Shown: positions 53,258 to 61,818 of the stretch, in pieces
Layout: each line of letters opens with the position of its first letter
Numbering within the stretch: position 1 is the first letter of the stretch
Origin: JANRJY01 sp033763735
GTDB taxonomy: Bacteria > Bacteroidota > Bacteroidia > Cytophagales > UBA9547
DNA length: 64,000 nt
Direction of reading: 5' to 3'
NCBI GenBank assembly: GCA_033763735.1
Contig: JANRJY010000081.1
Span: 1 to 64,000 of the forward strand
Notes under the pieces: generated by a model
Seen by the model: the letters and a program-made list of their open reading frames with translations, nothing else
What the model was told of the DNA's origin: nothing
Databases searched by the model: none
Position numbers and translations under genes: made by a program

Positions 53258-53908
53258 TTATCTGGCTATTGCTATAGCAATAAAAGCAATATAAAAAGCA
53301 GCAATACTGACACAACCGACTCCTGCACCAATTCCAAAATTCATCCATATTTTTTTGTTTTTGGTTTTACGAGCAAAATCAATGTAACCCCGTCTGTATT
53401 CGAAATTTTTAAAAAGCTCTCTATTTGGATAACTTAAATTTTGATCTTCCGGTTCGGTAACCGCCATAACCACAGGTGCAATTACAGACAATCCTGATGA
53501 AACCCAAATCCCACATCCGGATATTAACGACCAAGTTCCTGCAGCTTTGTATTTGTTATAATATTTTTTTGCATCTTCTTGACCTTTTTCATACATGTCA
53601 TACGAATAATTATTGCCATTGTTGGTTTGGGGAATATTTTGAGGTGGCACAACGGTATTGCCGTTTTGTGTATTTGGGTTTGAAAAAATATCTTTAGTGC
53701 CATTTTCATACCTTATCATCAGAACATCAGATTTCAATATTACAAATGTGGGACCGTTTGGGTCATCAAATTTTTTATATCGAATCTCTGTTGAAGATAT
53801 TTCCGTAACCTTGGATTTGATATCCTCTCCGTTGTTTTTTGTGATTATGTCTTGAGAAAAAAGAATAGAATTAAAAATTAAAATTATTAGAATAGATATA
53901 AGTTTCAT
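53258..53908 (-). CDS. Secreted/membrane protein, tandem paralogue 1 of 3
   Basis: This 216-residue protein of unknown function starts at the ATG at 53908, which gives a signal peptide (MKLISILIILIFNSILFSQ) matching its neighbours; the frame extends further upstream without support. The N-terminal ~60 residues (DIITKNNGEDIKSKV, EIRYKKFDDPNGPTF, MIRYENGTKDIF) are shared by all three tandem genes. The C-terminal half has two hydrophobic segments separated by a NRELFKNFEYRRGYIDFARKTK-like loop. I do not recognise a named family. Confidence 0.7.
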   Translation of the reverse strand: MKLISILIILIFNSILFSQDIITKNNGEDIKSKVTEISSTEIRYKKFDDPNGPTFVILKSDVLMIRYENGTKDIFSNPNTQNGNTVVPPQNIPQTNNGNNYSYDMYEKGQEDAKKYYNKYKAAGTWSLISGCGIWVSSGLSVIAPVVMAVTEPEDQNLSYPNRELFKNFEYRRGYIDFARKTKNKKIWMNFGIGAGVGCVSIAAFYIAFIAIAIAR

Positions 53909-53921
53909 TTCTATATTATAA

Positions 53922-54500
53922 TTAACCAAATAATAGAAGTGCAATAATTGATAGATGAACTGTAACTCCAAACCAATGGTTCATGTACATTTTTCGTTTT
54001 TTTACTTTTAATGCATATTGATTATAACCTAATCTATATTCAGGAACATTGTATAAATACATCTTAGTTATTCCTAAGTTAGAAGTTTCTGGTTCAACGA
54101 ATCCTGCTACAATTGGAACTATTGGGAACAAACAAACAAGTCCAGCGAAAAAAGAACCTGTGGCTGCTGATTTATATTTAATATAATTTCTTTTTGCATC
54201 CCGAATTCCAAGTTCTTTCAGATTAATTAGGTGATTTGAGTTAATAAAATTGGATAATGACTCTTTACCATTATCATTTACTTCAACTTTCCCGTTTTCA
54301 TATTTAATCATTAATATTTCTGATTTTAAAACAATATGCAGTGTATCTTTTTTGTCTTGATAACTTTTATATCGAACTTCATTTTCAGATATTTCTATAA
54401 CTTTCACTTTAAGATCTTCTCCATTGTTTTTAATAATAATATCTTGGGAAAAAATAAAGCTTGATGAACCAATTAAAAAAAGTAAGATTAAATTATTCAT
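53922..54500 (-). CDS. Secreted/membrane protein, tandem paralogue 2 of 3
   Basis: This 192-residue protein has a signal peptide (MNNLILLFLIGSSSFIFSQ), the shared N-terminal domain (DIIIKNNGEDLKVKV, EVRYKSYQDKKDT, MIKYENGKVEV) and the shared two-helix C-terminal half (YRLGYNQYALKVKKRKMYMN). It is the most diverged of the three. It lies 13 bp upstream of paralogue 1 and about 50 bp downstream of paralogue 3. Function unknown. Confidence 0.7.
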   Translation of the reverse strand: MNNLILLFLIGSSSFIFSQDIIIKNNGEDLKVKVIEISENEVRYKSYQDKKDTLHIVLKSEILMIKYENGKVEVNDNGKESLSNFINSNHLINLKELGIRDAKRNYIKYKSAATGSFFAGLVCLFPIVPIVAGFVEPETSNLGITKMYLYNVPEYRLGYNQYALKVKKRKMYMNHWFGVTVHLSIIALLLFG

Positions 54501-54550
54501 TTTTGAAAAATATAAAACAATTAAATATTAATTAATATTTTGAAGGTATT

Positions 54551-55168
54551 TCATCTACTAGCTAATGATAGCACAAGAGCAACATAAGATACATATCCTA
54601 CACATCCTGCTCCAAAACAAATTCCTGTACCAATCCCCCAATTAGTCCAAACTTTTCGTGTCTTGATTTTTTTTGCTTGATCTATATAACCTCTTCTATA
54701 ATTATCCTTTGAAAATAATTGCTTATCCGGATAACCTAAGTTACTTTGTTCAGGTTCTGAAATCATCATTATCACAGGAGGAATGATTAAGCCCCCCGCA
54801 CAACCTGAAACAAAAGCCCAAGTTGCGGGTTCTTTATATTTTACATAATACTTTTGAGCATCGGAAATTCCCTTATTATACAGTTCAAATGAATTTGAGT
54901 TGTTATCTTCATTTTGGGTTATTTGATTGTTGGGATTTGAATTTTGAAAAACATCTTTAGTTCCATTTTCATATTTGATAATCAAAATTTCTGATTTTGA
55001 AATTATAAAAGTTGGCCCATTAGTATCGTCAAATTTTTTATATCTTATTTCATTTGTTCCAACCTCAATTACCTTAGCCTTAATATCTTCACCATTGGTT
55101 TTAGTAATAATATCTTGAGCTGAGACAGTTGTGCATATTGATATGATTATTAATAATATGTATTTCAT
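54551..55168 (-). CDS. Secreted/membrane protein, tandem paralogue 3 of 3
   Basis: This 205-residue protein has a signal peptide (MKYILLIIISICTTVSAQ), the shared N-terminal domain (DIITKTNGEDIKAKV, EIRYKKFDDTNGPTF, IIKYENGTKDVF) and the shared C-terminal half (LFSKDNYRRGYIDQAKKIKTRKVW). It is close to paralogue 1, which suggests the set arose by local duplication. Function unknown. Confidence 0.7.
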   Translation of the reverse strand: MKYILLIIISICTTVSAQDIITKTNGEDIKAKVIEVGTNEIRYKKFDDTNGPTFIISKSEILIIKYENGTKDVFQNSNPNNQITQNEDNNSNSFELYNKGISDAQKYYVKYKEPATWAFVSGCAGGLIIPPVIMMISEPEQSNLGYPDKQLFSKDNYRRGYIDQAKKIKTRKVWTNWGIGTGICFGAGCVGYVSYVALVLSLASR

Positions 55169-55210
55169 ATGATTTGATATATATATTAAACCAAATAAAA
55201 TATGTAAATT

Positions 55211-56011
55211 TTACTTTAACAAATCTTTGATAATTATTTTCTTTTTGTTTGACACATAAGTTTGGTTTATTGCCACTGTTTTTGCAATGTTTCCCAAATA
55301 ATATCTACTCCAAAAGGCACCTACTAATATTAAGGCATCTAAAGGGTTGTAAAAAGCTGTGAAATAATAAAAACCTGCACCAAACGCACCATTTAAAGCC
55401 AGTGATTTCAACCCACTATTGGTTTCGCCCAATATAATTTGTCCTGAGCCCGGCATTACTACACTTGAGGCATTAATCAAGAAAGATTTTCGTTTCAAAG
55501 ATCCTATTTGCTTACTAATTTTTTCTCCCAATTCGGGGTATCCTGCCAATTCAAAATTGATTTTTGCCTCTTTTTTAAAGTTTATAAATGCGTAAGAAAT
55601 CCCCAAAAGCAAAGATTTTTCTTTAACTGCGTACCATTCCGGTTTATAATTTTCTTCCAAAAGATTAATTGCTGAAATATAATCTTCATTCAACATGGTG
55701 CAAATAGCTAAGCTTGTGATAATTTTTTTCTGCAATGAATCATTGCCATTAGCCAAATAATATGCGTAAGTCAAATTATTGATTGCTTGTTTGTTATCGC
55801 CAACAAAACTTAATAATTGTGATTTTTTAATATATAAAGAAGGCTTTAGTGTGTCAGGTGAAAAAAATATAATTCTATCATATAGTTCAATTGATTCCGT
55901 TGTAAGACCCTTATTAAAAAGGCTATCCGCCAAAACTTTGGATTGCTCTAAAGTTTGAGAGAATATTTGCTGACAAAAACTAATACAAACTAAAAATAGT
56001 ATCTTCCACAC
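55211..56011 (-). CDS. Secreted TPR-like protein with membrane tail
   Basis: This 266-residue protein starts at GTG (56011; V-W-K-I-L-F-L), with a signal peptide to about FSQ. Residues about 20-160 are helical, TPR-like (ADSLFNKGLTTESIELYDRIIF). The C-terminal part (MPGSGQIILGETNSGLKSLALNGAFGAGFYYFTAFYN...FWSRYYLGNIAKTV) is a short membrane region containing a P-G-S-G-Q-I-x-x-G motif. It is paralogous to the next gene upstream, whose intact reading frame would overlap its start by 32 bp. Confidence 0.7.
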   Translation of the reverse strand: MWKILFLVCISFCQQIFSQTLEQSKVLADSLFNKGLTTESIELYDRIIFFSPDTLKPSLYIKKSQLLSFVGDNKQAINNLTYAYYLANGNDSLQKKIITSLAICTMLNEDYISAINLLEENYKPEWYAVKEKSLLLGISYAFINFKKEAKINFELAGYPELGEKISKQIGSLKRKSFLINASSVVMPGSGQIILGETNSGLKSLALNGAFGAGFYYFTAFYNPLDALILVGAFWSRYYLGNIAKTVAINQTYVSNKKKIIIKDLLK

Positions 56012-56791
56012 GGTTTTGCAGTTTTTTCTTTTTCAATTTATTGATTTTAATAGCCGAATGATAAGAACCATAAATATTTCCCAGATAAAAACCTGTACCT
56101 ACTGAAGCTAAAGCAATAGTCCAAGGTGGGTGTACCCCCAAATTTCACCTGCCCTCCAAGTTCCCAAAACTGAACCTGCAATGAGTAAAACCGAAAACAA
56201 TCCATCACGCCATTCACCTGTATATATTTTTCCTGTACCAGGAATGATGGTAGAAAAAGTAGCAGCTAAAAATGGACTTTTTTTCTTCATTTGAAATCCT
56301 TCAATAGCCAAAGGATAGCGAGGGGCTTTAAATTTGCCATCTAACAGTTCATTGCCTTGCATGGTATTGATACTAGCATCCCAATTGCCATTAAACAAAT
56401 AATAATCCGCGGTAATTATACTTTTTTGTTTTGGATTTAAAATTGAATCAGACAGTAACTTTTTCATATTATAGGCACCAGAGATATCAAATAAATATTT
56501 GGCTTTTTTGATGTAAAAAGAGGTATCATTCGATACTTCCAAAGCCTTTTTGAAAGCACTTGATTTGCCATTGGTTTTGAAATAGCAAATAATTAGTTTG
56601 TACTGAGTGGTATCGGGTAATTTTCCTAAAAAGGAAGCCCTTTCATATTCCACAATAGCGGCTTTATGCGCATTATTTTGAAGTAAATAATTGCCATATC
56701 TAATGCTATTTTCAAAATCAAATAATGATTGACATTGGTTATGAAAAATAAAAAATATTTGAAATGCTAAAACTAAGTATAATCTATTCAT
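55980..56791 (-). pseudogene. Paralogous TPR-like/membrane-tail protein, frameshifted in a G tract
   Basis: The ATG at 56791 gives a signal peptide (MNRLYLVLAFQIFFIFHNQ) followed by a TPR-like region and the membrane-tail motif IPGTGKIYTGEWRDGLFS. The uninterrupted frame stops at 56108 after GYTHLGLLL. Just before, at a run of five G (about 56142-56146), adding one G would restore a frame that continues P-P-W-T-I-A-L-A-S-V-G-T-G-F-Y-L-G-N-I-Y-G-S... to a stop at 55980, matching the tail of the neighbouring paralogue (RYYLGNIAKTV). The gene is thus truncated, phase-variable, or affected by a sequencing error. It overlaps the end of yidD by 8 bp. Confidence 0.75.
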
Positions 56792-57203
56792 TATCAACCA
56801 AATCGAGATACTTGCTTCGTTTTTCGTCAAAAATATATTGCCCCGAATAATGAAAATTATTGCATCGTAATAAACGATCAAAAGTAGCTAAGGTGCCACG
56901 AAAAAGCCCCCATTTTTTGATTGCCAACAATCCATATGTTGAACAAGAAGGATAAAAACCACACGTATTTGGAACATCTTGTGCTGAAAAAGCAGATTTA
57001 TAAAACCTGTAAAACAAATAATAGTCTTTGCTTTTACTGTTTATGGTTGTATCGATATGGCTATGGTCGTCAGCGTACTTTTTTACAGTCAGCAATCGAT
57101 TTATGTTTTCATTGGTAATATCCTGACCACACACGTAACCGGACACGCAAAAAATAATTAAGCCAAGAAATAAATCGATTAAATGATTACGCATAAGCAG
57201 CAA
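56784..57203 (-). CDS. yidD: Membrane protein insertion efficiency factor YidD-like
   Basis: This 139-residue protein carries the YidD signature: NTCGFYPSCSTYGLLAIKKWGLFRGTLATFDRLLRCN. Unlike the usual ~80-residue peripheral protein it has an N-terminal signal-like hydrophobic segment (HLIDLFLGLIIFCVSGYVCGQ) and a ~45-residue linker before the core. A start at 57194 (MRNHL) would reduce the overlap with nuoF to 8 bp. It heads the run with the two TPR-like genes and trails the nuo genes. Confidence 0.85.
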   Translation of the reverse strand: MLLMRNHLIDLFLGLIIFCVSGYVCGQDITNENINRLLTVKKYADDHSHIDTTINSKSKDYYLFYRFYKSAFSAQDVPNTCGFYPSCSTYGLLAIKKWGLFRGTLATFDRLLRCNNFHYSGQYIFDEKRSKYLDLVDNE

Positions 57204-58527
57204 CCGGCCTGTAAACAGCTCCTTTTTTTGCAGCTTCTACGGGGTGATTAATGTGCCATTCAAATTCATCCCTAAAATGCCTGATATGACTTGCAACCGG
57301 CCATGCCGCAGCATCACCAAGTGGACAAATTGTATTTCCTTCGATTTTTTTTGCTATATCTACAAGCAAATCAATGTCTTGCGCATGTCCATGTCCATGT
57401 TCAATCCTATGAAGTACTTTTTCCATCCATCCGGTACCTTCTCTGCAAGGTGAGCATTGTCCGCATGATTCGTGATGGTAAAAACGAGAGAAATTCCATA
57501 AGTTTTTAACCATACATGATTCTTCATCGTATGCAATAAATCCTCCGGAACCAAGCATAGAACCCGTTGCAAATCCACCATCTGAAAGCGATTCATAGCT
57601 CATTAATCGAGCTTCTCCATTGGCAGTTTTTAGTAACAAATTTGCGGGAAGCACCGGTACTGAAGATCCACCCGGAACACAAGCTTTGAGCTTTCGGTCT
57701 TTCCAAATGCCACCACAATACTCGTCAGAATATAAAAATTCTTCGACCGGAAGTCCAAGTTCTATTTCATAAACGCCCGGTTTGTTGATACTTCCCCCGG
57801 CCGAAATCAATTTCGTTCCGGTAGATTTACCAACACCAATTTTGGCATATTCATCTCCGCCATTATTTACAATCCATGACACAGCAGCAATTGATTCTAC
57901 GTTATTCACAACTGTTGGTCGTTGGTACAAACCTTTTACAGCTGGGAAAGGCGGTTTCATGCGAGGATTACCTCTTTTACCTTCCAATGATTCAATCAAT
58001 GCGGTTTCTTCTCCGCATATATATGCCCCTGCACCACAATGAACATACAAATCCAAATCATAACCGGAGCCGAGTATGTTTTTGCCTAAGTACCCTTTAG
58101 CATATGCTTCATTGATGGCATTTTCCAAGATACGAACGACATACATCAACTCACCACGCACATATATATAAGATGAATTAGCTCCCAGGGCAAAACTGGA
58201 AACAATCATTCCTTCAATAAGTGTATGAGGAGTTTTTGCCATTAAAAAACGGTCTTTGAAGGTACCTGGTTCGCTTTCATCAGCATTGCAAACCAAATGA
58301 CGAGGAACACCATCGGGTTTGGCAATAAAACTCCATTTCATGCCTGTAGGAAACCCGGCACCTCCTCTACCTCTCAAACCCGACTTTTTGACCTCTTCTA
58401 CTACTGCATCAGGGGTCATTTGTTTCAAAGCCTTTTCTACTGCTTTGTAACCACCTTGTTTTTTGTATACATCAAATGTCTCTATTCCAGGTACATTGAT
58501 GTGTTCAAGTAATATTTTCTTTGCCAT
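57187..58527 (-). CDS. nuoF: NADH-quinone oxidoreductase subunit F
   Basis: This 446-residue NADH-oxidising subunit of complex I has the NADH/FMN region (SGLRGRGGAGFPTGMKW, GAGAYICGEETALIESLEGKRG) and the N3 4Fe-4S cluster ligands (CGQCSPCREGTGW and the later ICPLGDAAAWPV). It is the last nuo gene of this cluster; yidD follows immediately. Confidence 0.97.
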   Translation of the reverse strand: MAKKILLEHINVPGIETFDVYKKQGGYKAVEKALKQMTPDAVVEEVKKSGLRGRGGAGFPTGMKWSFIAKPDGVPRHLVCNADESEPGTFKDRFLMAKTPHTLIEGMIVSSFALGANSSYIYVRGELMYVVRILENAINEAYAKGYLGKNILGSGYDLDLYVHCGAGAYICGEETALIESLEGKRGNPRMKPPFPAVKGLYQRPTVVNNVESIAAVSWIVNNGGDEYAKIGVGKSTGTKLISAGGSINKPGVYEIELGLPVEEFLYSDEYCGGIWKDRKLKACVPGGSSVPVLPANLLLKTANGEARLMSYESLSDGGFATGSMLGSGGFIAYDEESCMVKNLWNFSRFYHHESCGQCSPCREGTGWMEKVLHRIEHGHGHAQDIDLLVDIAKKIEGNTICPLGDAAAWPVASHIRHFRDEFEWHINHPVEAAKKGAVYRPVAAYA

Positions 58528-58577
58528 TCAATTATAATTTTTTATCTTAATTAATTTCCAAATTGAAATAATACAAA

Positions 58578-59129
58578 CTAGAACCAAGCTCTGCTTATTT
58601 TGTTCTCTTTGATGCTTTCATCAACAATCTGATCAATTTTTTCCGGAGTCAAATTCTCATGATATTTCAATCCACATTGCATTACGGGTGCGCTGCCACA
58701 AGCTGCAAGGCATTCCACCGTTTTGATAGTGAACATTCCATCAGGCGTAGTTTGACCATCTTTAATTCCTAATTTGTTTTCAAGATATTCTACAATTTCT
58801 TCCGAACCTCTCAGCCAACATGGACTGGTACGACAAACTTCAAAAACATATTTTCCTACCGGTGAAGTATAATATTGCGAATAAAAAGTGGCTACTTCAT
58901 ATACTTCAATAGGTTCAATTTTGAGAATAGATGCTATATAATCCTGTACTTCTACACTCAACCAACCGCCAAGTTCTGCCTGAGCCAAATGTAATAAAGG
59001 TAAAATAGCAGACTTTTGTCTACCTTCCGGATACTTTGAAAGATGTTTTTCTACAACTTTCATTGCTTCAGGAGAAAACTTTACTTCTACATTACTGTGG
59101 GTATGTGTATCGTGATGGTATCCGCTCAT
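58578..59129 (-). CDS. nuoE: NADH-quinone oxidoreductase subunit E
   Basis: This 183-residue subunit carries the N1a 2Fe-2S cluster. The ligands are in VCRTSPCWLRG (C-x4-C) and ECLAACGSAP (C-x3-C), as in the family. A His-rich N-terminal extension (GYHHDTHTHSNVEV) is unusual. It is separated from nuoD by the Uma2 gene. Confidence 0.96.
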   Translation of the reverse strand: MSGYHHDTHTHSNVEVKFSPEAMKVVEKHLSKYPEGRQKSAILPLLHLAQAELGGWLSVEVQDYIASILKIEPIEVYEVATFYSQYYTSPVGKYVFEVCRTSPCWLRGSEEIVEYLENKLGIKDGQTTPDGMFTIKTVECLAACGSAPVMQCGLKYHENLTPEKIDQIVDESIKENKISRAWF

Positions 59130-59135
59130 GATGGT

Positions 59136-59711
59136 TTAATTTTCAAATTCTATTTCCTCGTAAATGTCTCTTAATCCAATTTCAATATTTAAAGTATCTA
59201 TTGTAATAGTTCGATTAATATCTGAACTCTCACCTTGAGCCCAATTGAAATCGTCAATTTTTTTAAAAATTTCGATTTTGGGTGAATCTTGATGAATTAA
59301 TATGTATTCTTTAAATGACCTATTAAACCTATATAGCCCAAATTTTACTGATTTGTCATAATTTTCAGTTGATTTAGAAAGCACTTCAATAATTACTGTT
59401 GGATTTTCGATAGTGTCAGCTGCATCATCACTAAATTGAGGTTTGTTGCATAATATAACTATATCGGGATATGCATAAAAAGGTGGATTTGGCACATGAA
59501 TTCTTAAATCACTGAAAAAAGCATTACAACCTGTGTTTTTTATTTTAGGATAAATTTGACCTACTAAGTTTGAAATTATCTTACTGTGTCTGTAAGTAGC
59601 TCCAGCCATGGCATATACCTGACCTCTATAGTATTCATTTTTAAATGGAGATATTCTTTCCATTTCTAAATAGTCTTGTTCAGTAATATATACGTTAGGA
59701 AGTGCACTCAT
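59136..59711 (-). CDS. Uma2-family (DUF820) restriction-endonuclease-fold protein
   Basis: This 191-residue protein is of the Uma2/DUF820 PD-(D/E)XK nuclease-fold family. Visible motifs are FKNEYYRGQVYAMAG, RIHVP...YPDIVILC (the P-D), PTVIIEVLSKST (E-V-L-S), and DKSVKFGLYRFNRSFKEYILI. These genes are mobile-like, multicopy in many Bacteroidota and Cyanobacteria, and their function is unknown. It is nested in the nuo operon with 4 bp to nuoD and 6 bp to nuoE, in the same direction. Confidence 0.9.
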   Translation of the reverse strand: MSALPNVYITEQDYLEMERISPFKNEYYRGQVYAMAGATYRHSKIISNLVGQIYPKIKNTGCNAFFSDLRIHVPNPPFYAYPDIVILCNKPQFSDDAADTIENPTVIIEVLSKSTENYDKSVKFGLYRFNRSFKEYILIHQDSPKIEIFKKIDDFNWAQGESSDINRTITIDTLNIEIGLRDIYEEIEFEN

Positions 59712-59715
59712 TTAA

Positions 59716-60930
59716 TTAAGCATCTAATTCTCCTGCAATCACATTCAATGAGCTCATTGTAATGATAGCATCCGATATTACCGAACCTTTGATCAATTCG
59801 GGATATGATTGATAATATATAAAGCAAGGTCTGCGAAAATGTAATCGGTAAGGAGTACGTCCGCCATCACTTATCAGATAATATCCCAGCTCACCATTGG
59901 CTCCTTCTACTGAATGATATACTTCGCCTACAGGTGCATCAATTTCGCCCATTACTACTTTGAAATGATAGATTAGGGCTTCCATTTTGGTGTAAACATC
60001 CTGTTTTTTGGGCAAGTAAATACCTGGGGCTTCTGCATGATATACTCCCTTAGGCTCTTTTTTAATTTTTTCCAAAGCTTGTTGAATGATTCTAACACTT
60101 TGACGTATTTCTTCACTATTCACACAAAAACGATCGTAAGAATCGCCATTTTGACCAACTGGAACATCAAATTCAAAATCTTCATAAGAACTGTATGGCT
60201 CCATTACACGAACGTCATAGTCCACACCTGCAGCTCTTAAATTAGGGCCTGTAAAACTGTAATTTAATGCCCTTTCAGCACTAATAGGTCCGCAGCCAAT
60301 CATACGGTCCATGAATATTCTGTTTCTGATAAGCATGGACTCAAACTCATCATAATTTTTCTGAAAATCCTTTAAAAAAGCATCCAATTTCAAAAATACA
60401 TTTTCATTGAAATCACGCTCAAACCCTCCAATCCTACCAATATTTGTAGTCAACCTGGCACCACAGATTTCCTCATAAATGTCATATATTTTTTCACGTT
60501 CTTGCATTACATACAAAAAGCCCGTTAAAGCACCAGAATCTACACCCAAAATACTATTACAAATCAAATGGTCAGCAATACGAGCAAGTTCCATAATAAT
60601 TACGCGCATGTATTCCACTCTTTTTGGCAACTGTATTCCCAAAAGTTTTTCAGCTGTCATATGCCATCCCATATTATTAATAGGAGAAGAGCAATAATTC
60701 AACCGATCGGTTATAGGTGTAATTTGATAAAACGGTCTGCGTTCGGCAAGTTTCTCAAAAGCTCGGTGTATATATCCTATAGTAGATTCGCATGCAACAA
60801 TTTTTTCGCCATCTACTTCAAGTATATTTTGAAACACACCGTGTGTAGCTGGGTGCGTAGGACCTAAATTAATGGTAACTGTCTCTTTTTCAAGCTCATT
60901 TACCAGTTGTATATGTTGTTTTTCGCTCAT
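59716..60930 (-). CDS. nuoD: NADH-quinone oxidoreductase subunit D
   Basis: This 404-residue quinone-site subunit has LGPTHPATHGVFQNILEVDGE, IGYIHRAFEKLAE, NNMGWHMTAEKLLGI and the C-terminal RPCFIYYQSYPELIKGS, ending V-I-A-G-E-L-D-A. The start ATG overlaps the stop of a 45-codon small ORF (ATGA), so translation is probably coupled. Confidence 0.97.
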   Translation of the reverse strand: MSEKQHIQLVNELEKETVTINLGPTHPATHGVFQNILEVDGEKIVACESTIGYIHRAFEKLAERRPFYQITPITDRLNYCSSPINNMGWHMTAEKLLGIQLPKRVEYMRVIIMELARIADHLICNSILGVDSGALTGFLYVMQEREKIYDIYEEICGARLTTNIGRIGGFERDFNENVFLKLDAFLKDFQKNYDEFESMLIRNRIFMDRMIGCGPISAERALNYSFTGPNLRAAGVDYDVRVMEPYSSYEDFEFDVPVGQNGDSYDRFCVNSEEIRQSVRIIQQALEKIKKEPKGVYHAEAPGIYLPKKQDVYTKMEALIYHFKVVMGEIDAPVGEVYHSVEGANGELGYYLISDGGRTPYRLHFRRPCFIYYQSYPELIKGSVISDAIITMSSLNVIAGELDA

Positions 60931-61064
60931 TTTATTGCTAATGATTGATTGTTTTTTCGGTCTTTGATCAAATCGAAAATGTTGTATATTAAATATCCTA
61001 ATATAATTAGAAAAAGAATTACAATCATAACCATCCCTATTGTATCATTATTATCGTTATTCAT
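60927..61064 (-). CDS. Small single-pass membrane protein in nuo operon (45 aa)
   Basis: An ATG at 61064 opens M-N-N-D-N-N-D-T-I-G..., followed by one hydrophobic helix (MVMIVILFLIILGYLIYNIF) and a basic tail (DLIKDRKNN...), ending in a TGA that overlaps the nuoD start by 4 bp (ATGA). The start lies 8 bp inside the preceding small ORF. The tight two-sided overlap, positive-inside tail and clean helix support a real gene. I know of no named family. Confidence 0.65.
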   Translation of the reverse strand: MNNDNNDTIGMVMIVILFLIILGYLIYNIFDLIKDRKNNQSLAIK

Positions 61065-61314
61065 ATTTTTTAAATTTGTTAATATCTTCTTTAATTCTAT
61101 TTTGTAACAATATCAAATATATAATTGCCCCTATCGCTAAAACACCGCCTCCAAATATCAGAAGCGTTATTTTTTTAAATTGAAGTACATTAAAGTTAAT
61201 TATCATTCCAAATATTCCGCCTAGTAATAAGAGGGTAGCATAAAATCCGGAAGTGAATTTCAATGAATTAAATTTAATATTTTCTTCCAAATATTTCTTC
61301 ATATACTTCACCAT
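61057..61314 (-). CDS. Small two-pass membrane protein in nuo operon
   Basis: This ~85-residue protein lies between nuoC and nuoD. The ATG at 61314 is preferred, just after the nuoC stop; an in-frame ATG at 61326 would overlap nuoC by 11 bp. It has two hydrophobic helices (GFYATLLLLGGIFGMIINF and LLIFGGGVLAIGAIIYLILL) and a charged tail. No known Nuo subunit has this shape. Possibly an assembly factor or unrelated membrane protein; function unknown. Confidence 0.7.
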   Translation of the reverse strand: MVKYMKKYLEENIKFNSLKFTSGFYATLLLLGGIFGMIINFNVLQFKKITLLIFGGGVLAIGAIIYLILLQNRIKEDINKFKKYE

Positions 61315-61315
61315 T

Positions 61316-61816
61316 TTATCTGCCAAAGAAATAATCTTTTTTATCTACTCTGTTTGGATCTTCAAGTGGGTATTCTTTTCTCATTGGGAACACCTCCATT
61401 TCATCTACATTTAATATTCTTTTCAAGTTTGGATGACCTTCAAATATTACTCCATAAAAATCAAAAGTTTCTCTTTCCATCCAATTGGCTCCTGCATACA
61501 CAGTGGTTGCGGTTTTTATAACTGGATTTTCGATGGGTAAATAAAATTTCAATCTTAACCGTGTATTAGTTGTTAGGCTATGTAAGTGGTAAACTACACA
61601 TAACTGAAGCATAGCATCAGGGTAATGCACGGCAGTGATATCAGTTAAAAATTGAAAATTCAATTCATCATCATAATACAAAAACTGAAGTATATCAATA
61701 TTAATTTCTTTAACAGCGGTAATTGTAAGCAACCCGTATGGAGACTCGTTAGATAATATTTGTTCTCCAAACTTAGATTGCAGTTTTTCAATAATTATGT
61801 TGTGTTCAATAGCCAT
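61316..61816 (-). CDS. nuoC: NADH-quinone oxidoreductase subunit C
   Basis: This 166-residue peripheral-arm subunit has FLTDITAVHYPD, NWMERETFDFYGVIFEGHPNLKRIL and MRKEYPLEDPNR, all conserved in the 30-kDa family. It follows nuoB by 2 bp and is separate from nuoD, not fused as in enterobacteria. Confidence 0.95.
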   Translation of the reverse strand: MAIEHNIIIEKLQSKFGEQILSNESPYGLLTITAVKEINIDILQFLYYDDELNFQFLTDITAVHYPDAMLQLCVVYHLHSLTTNTRLRLKFYLPIENPVIKTATTVYAGANWMERETFDFYGVIFEGHPNLKRILNVDEMEVFPMRKEYPLEDPNRVDKKDYFFGR

Positions 61817-61818
61817 AA

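Noticed and set aside
53266..53280. 14-bp palindrome ATTGCT-ATAGCAAT
   Set aside because: It lies inside the 3' coding end of a paralogue gene encoding Ile/Ala repeats, with no T-run; likely chance in AT-rich coding sequence.
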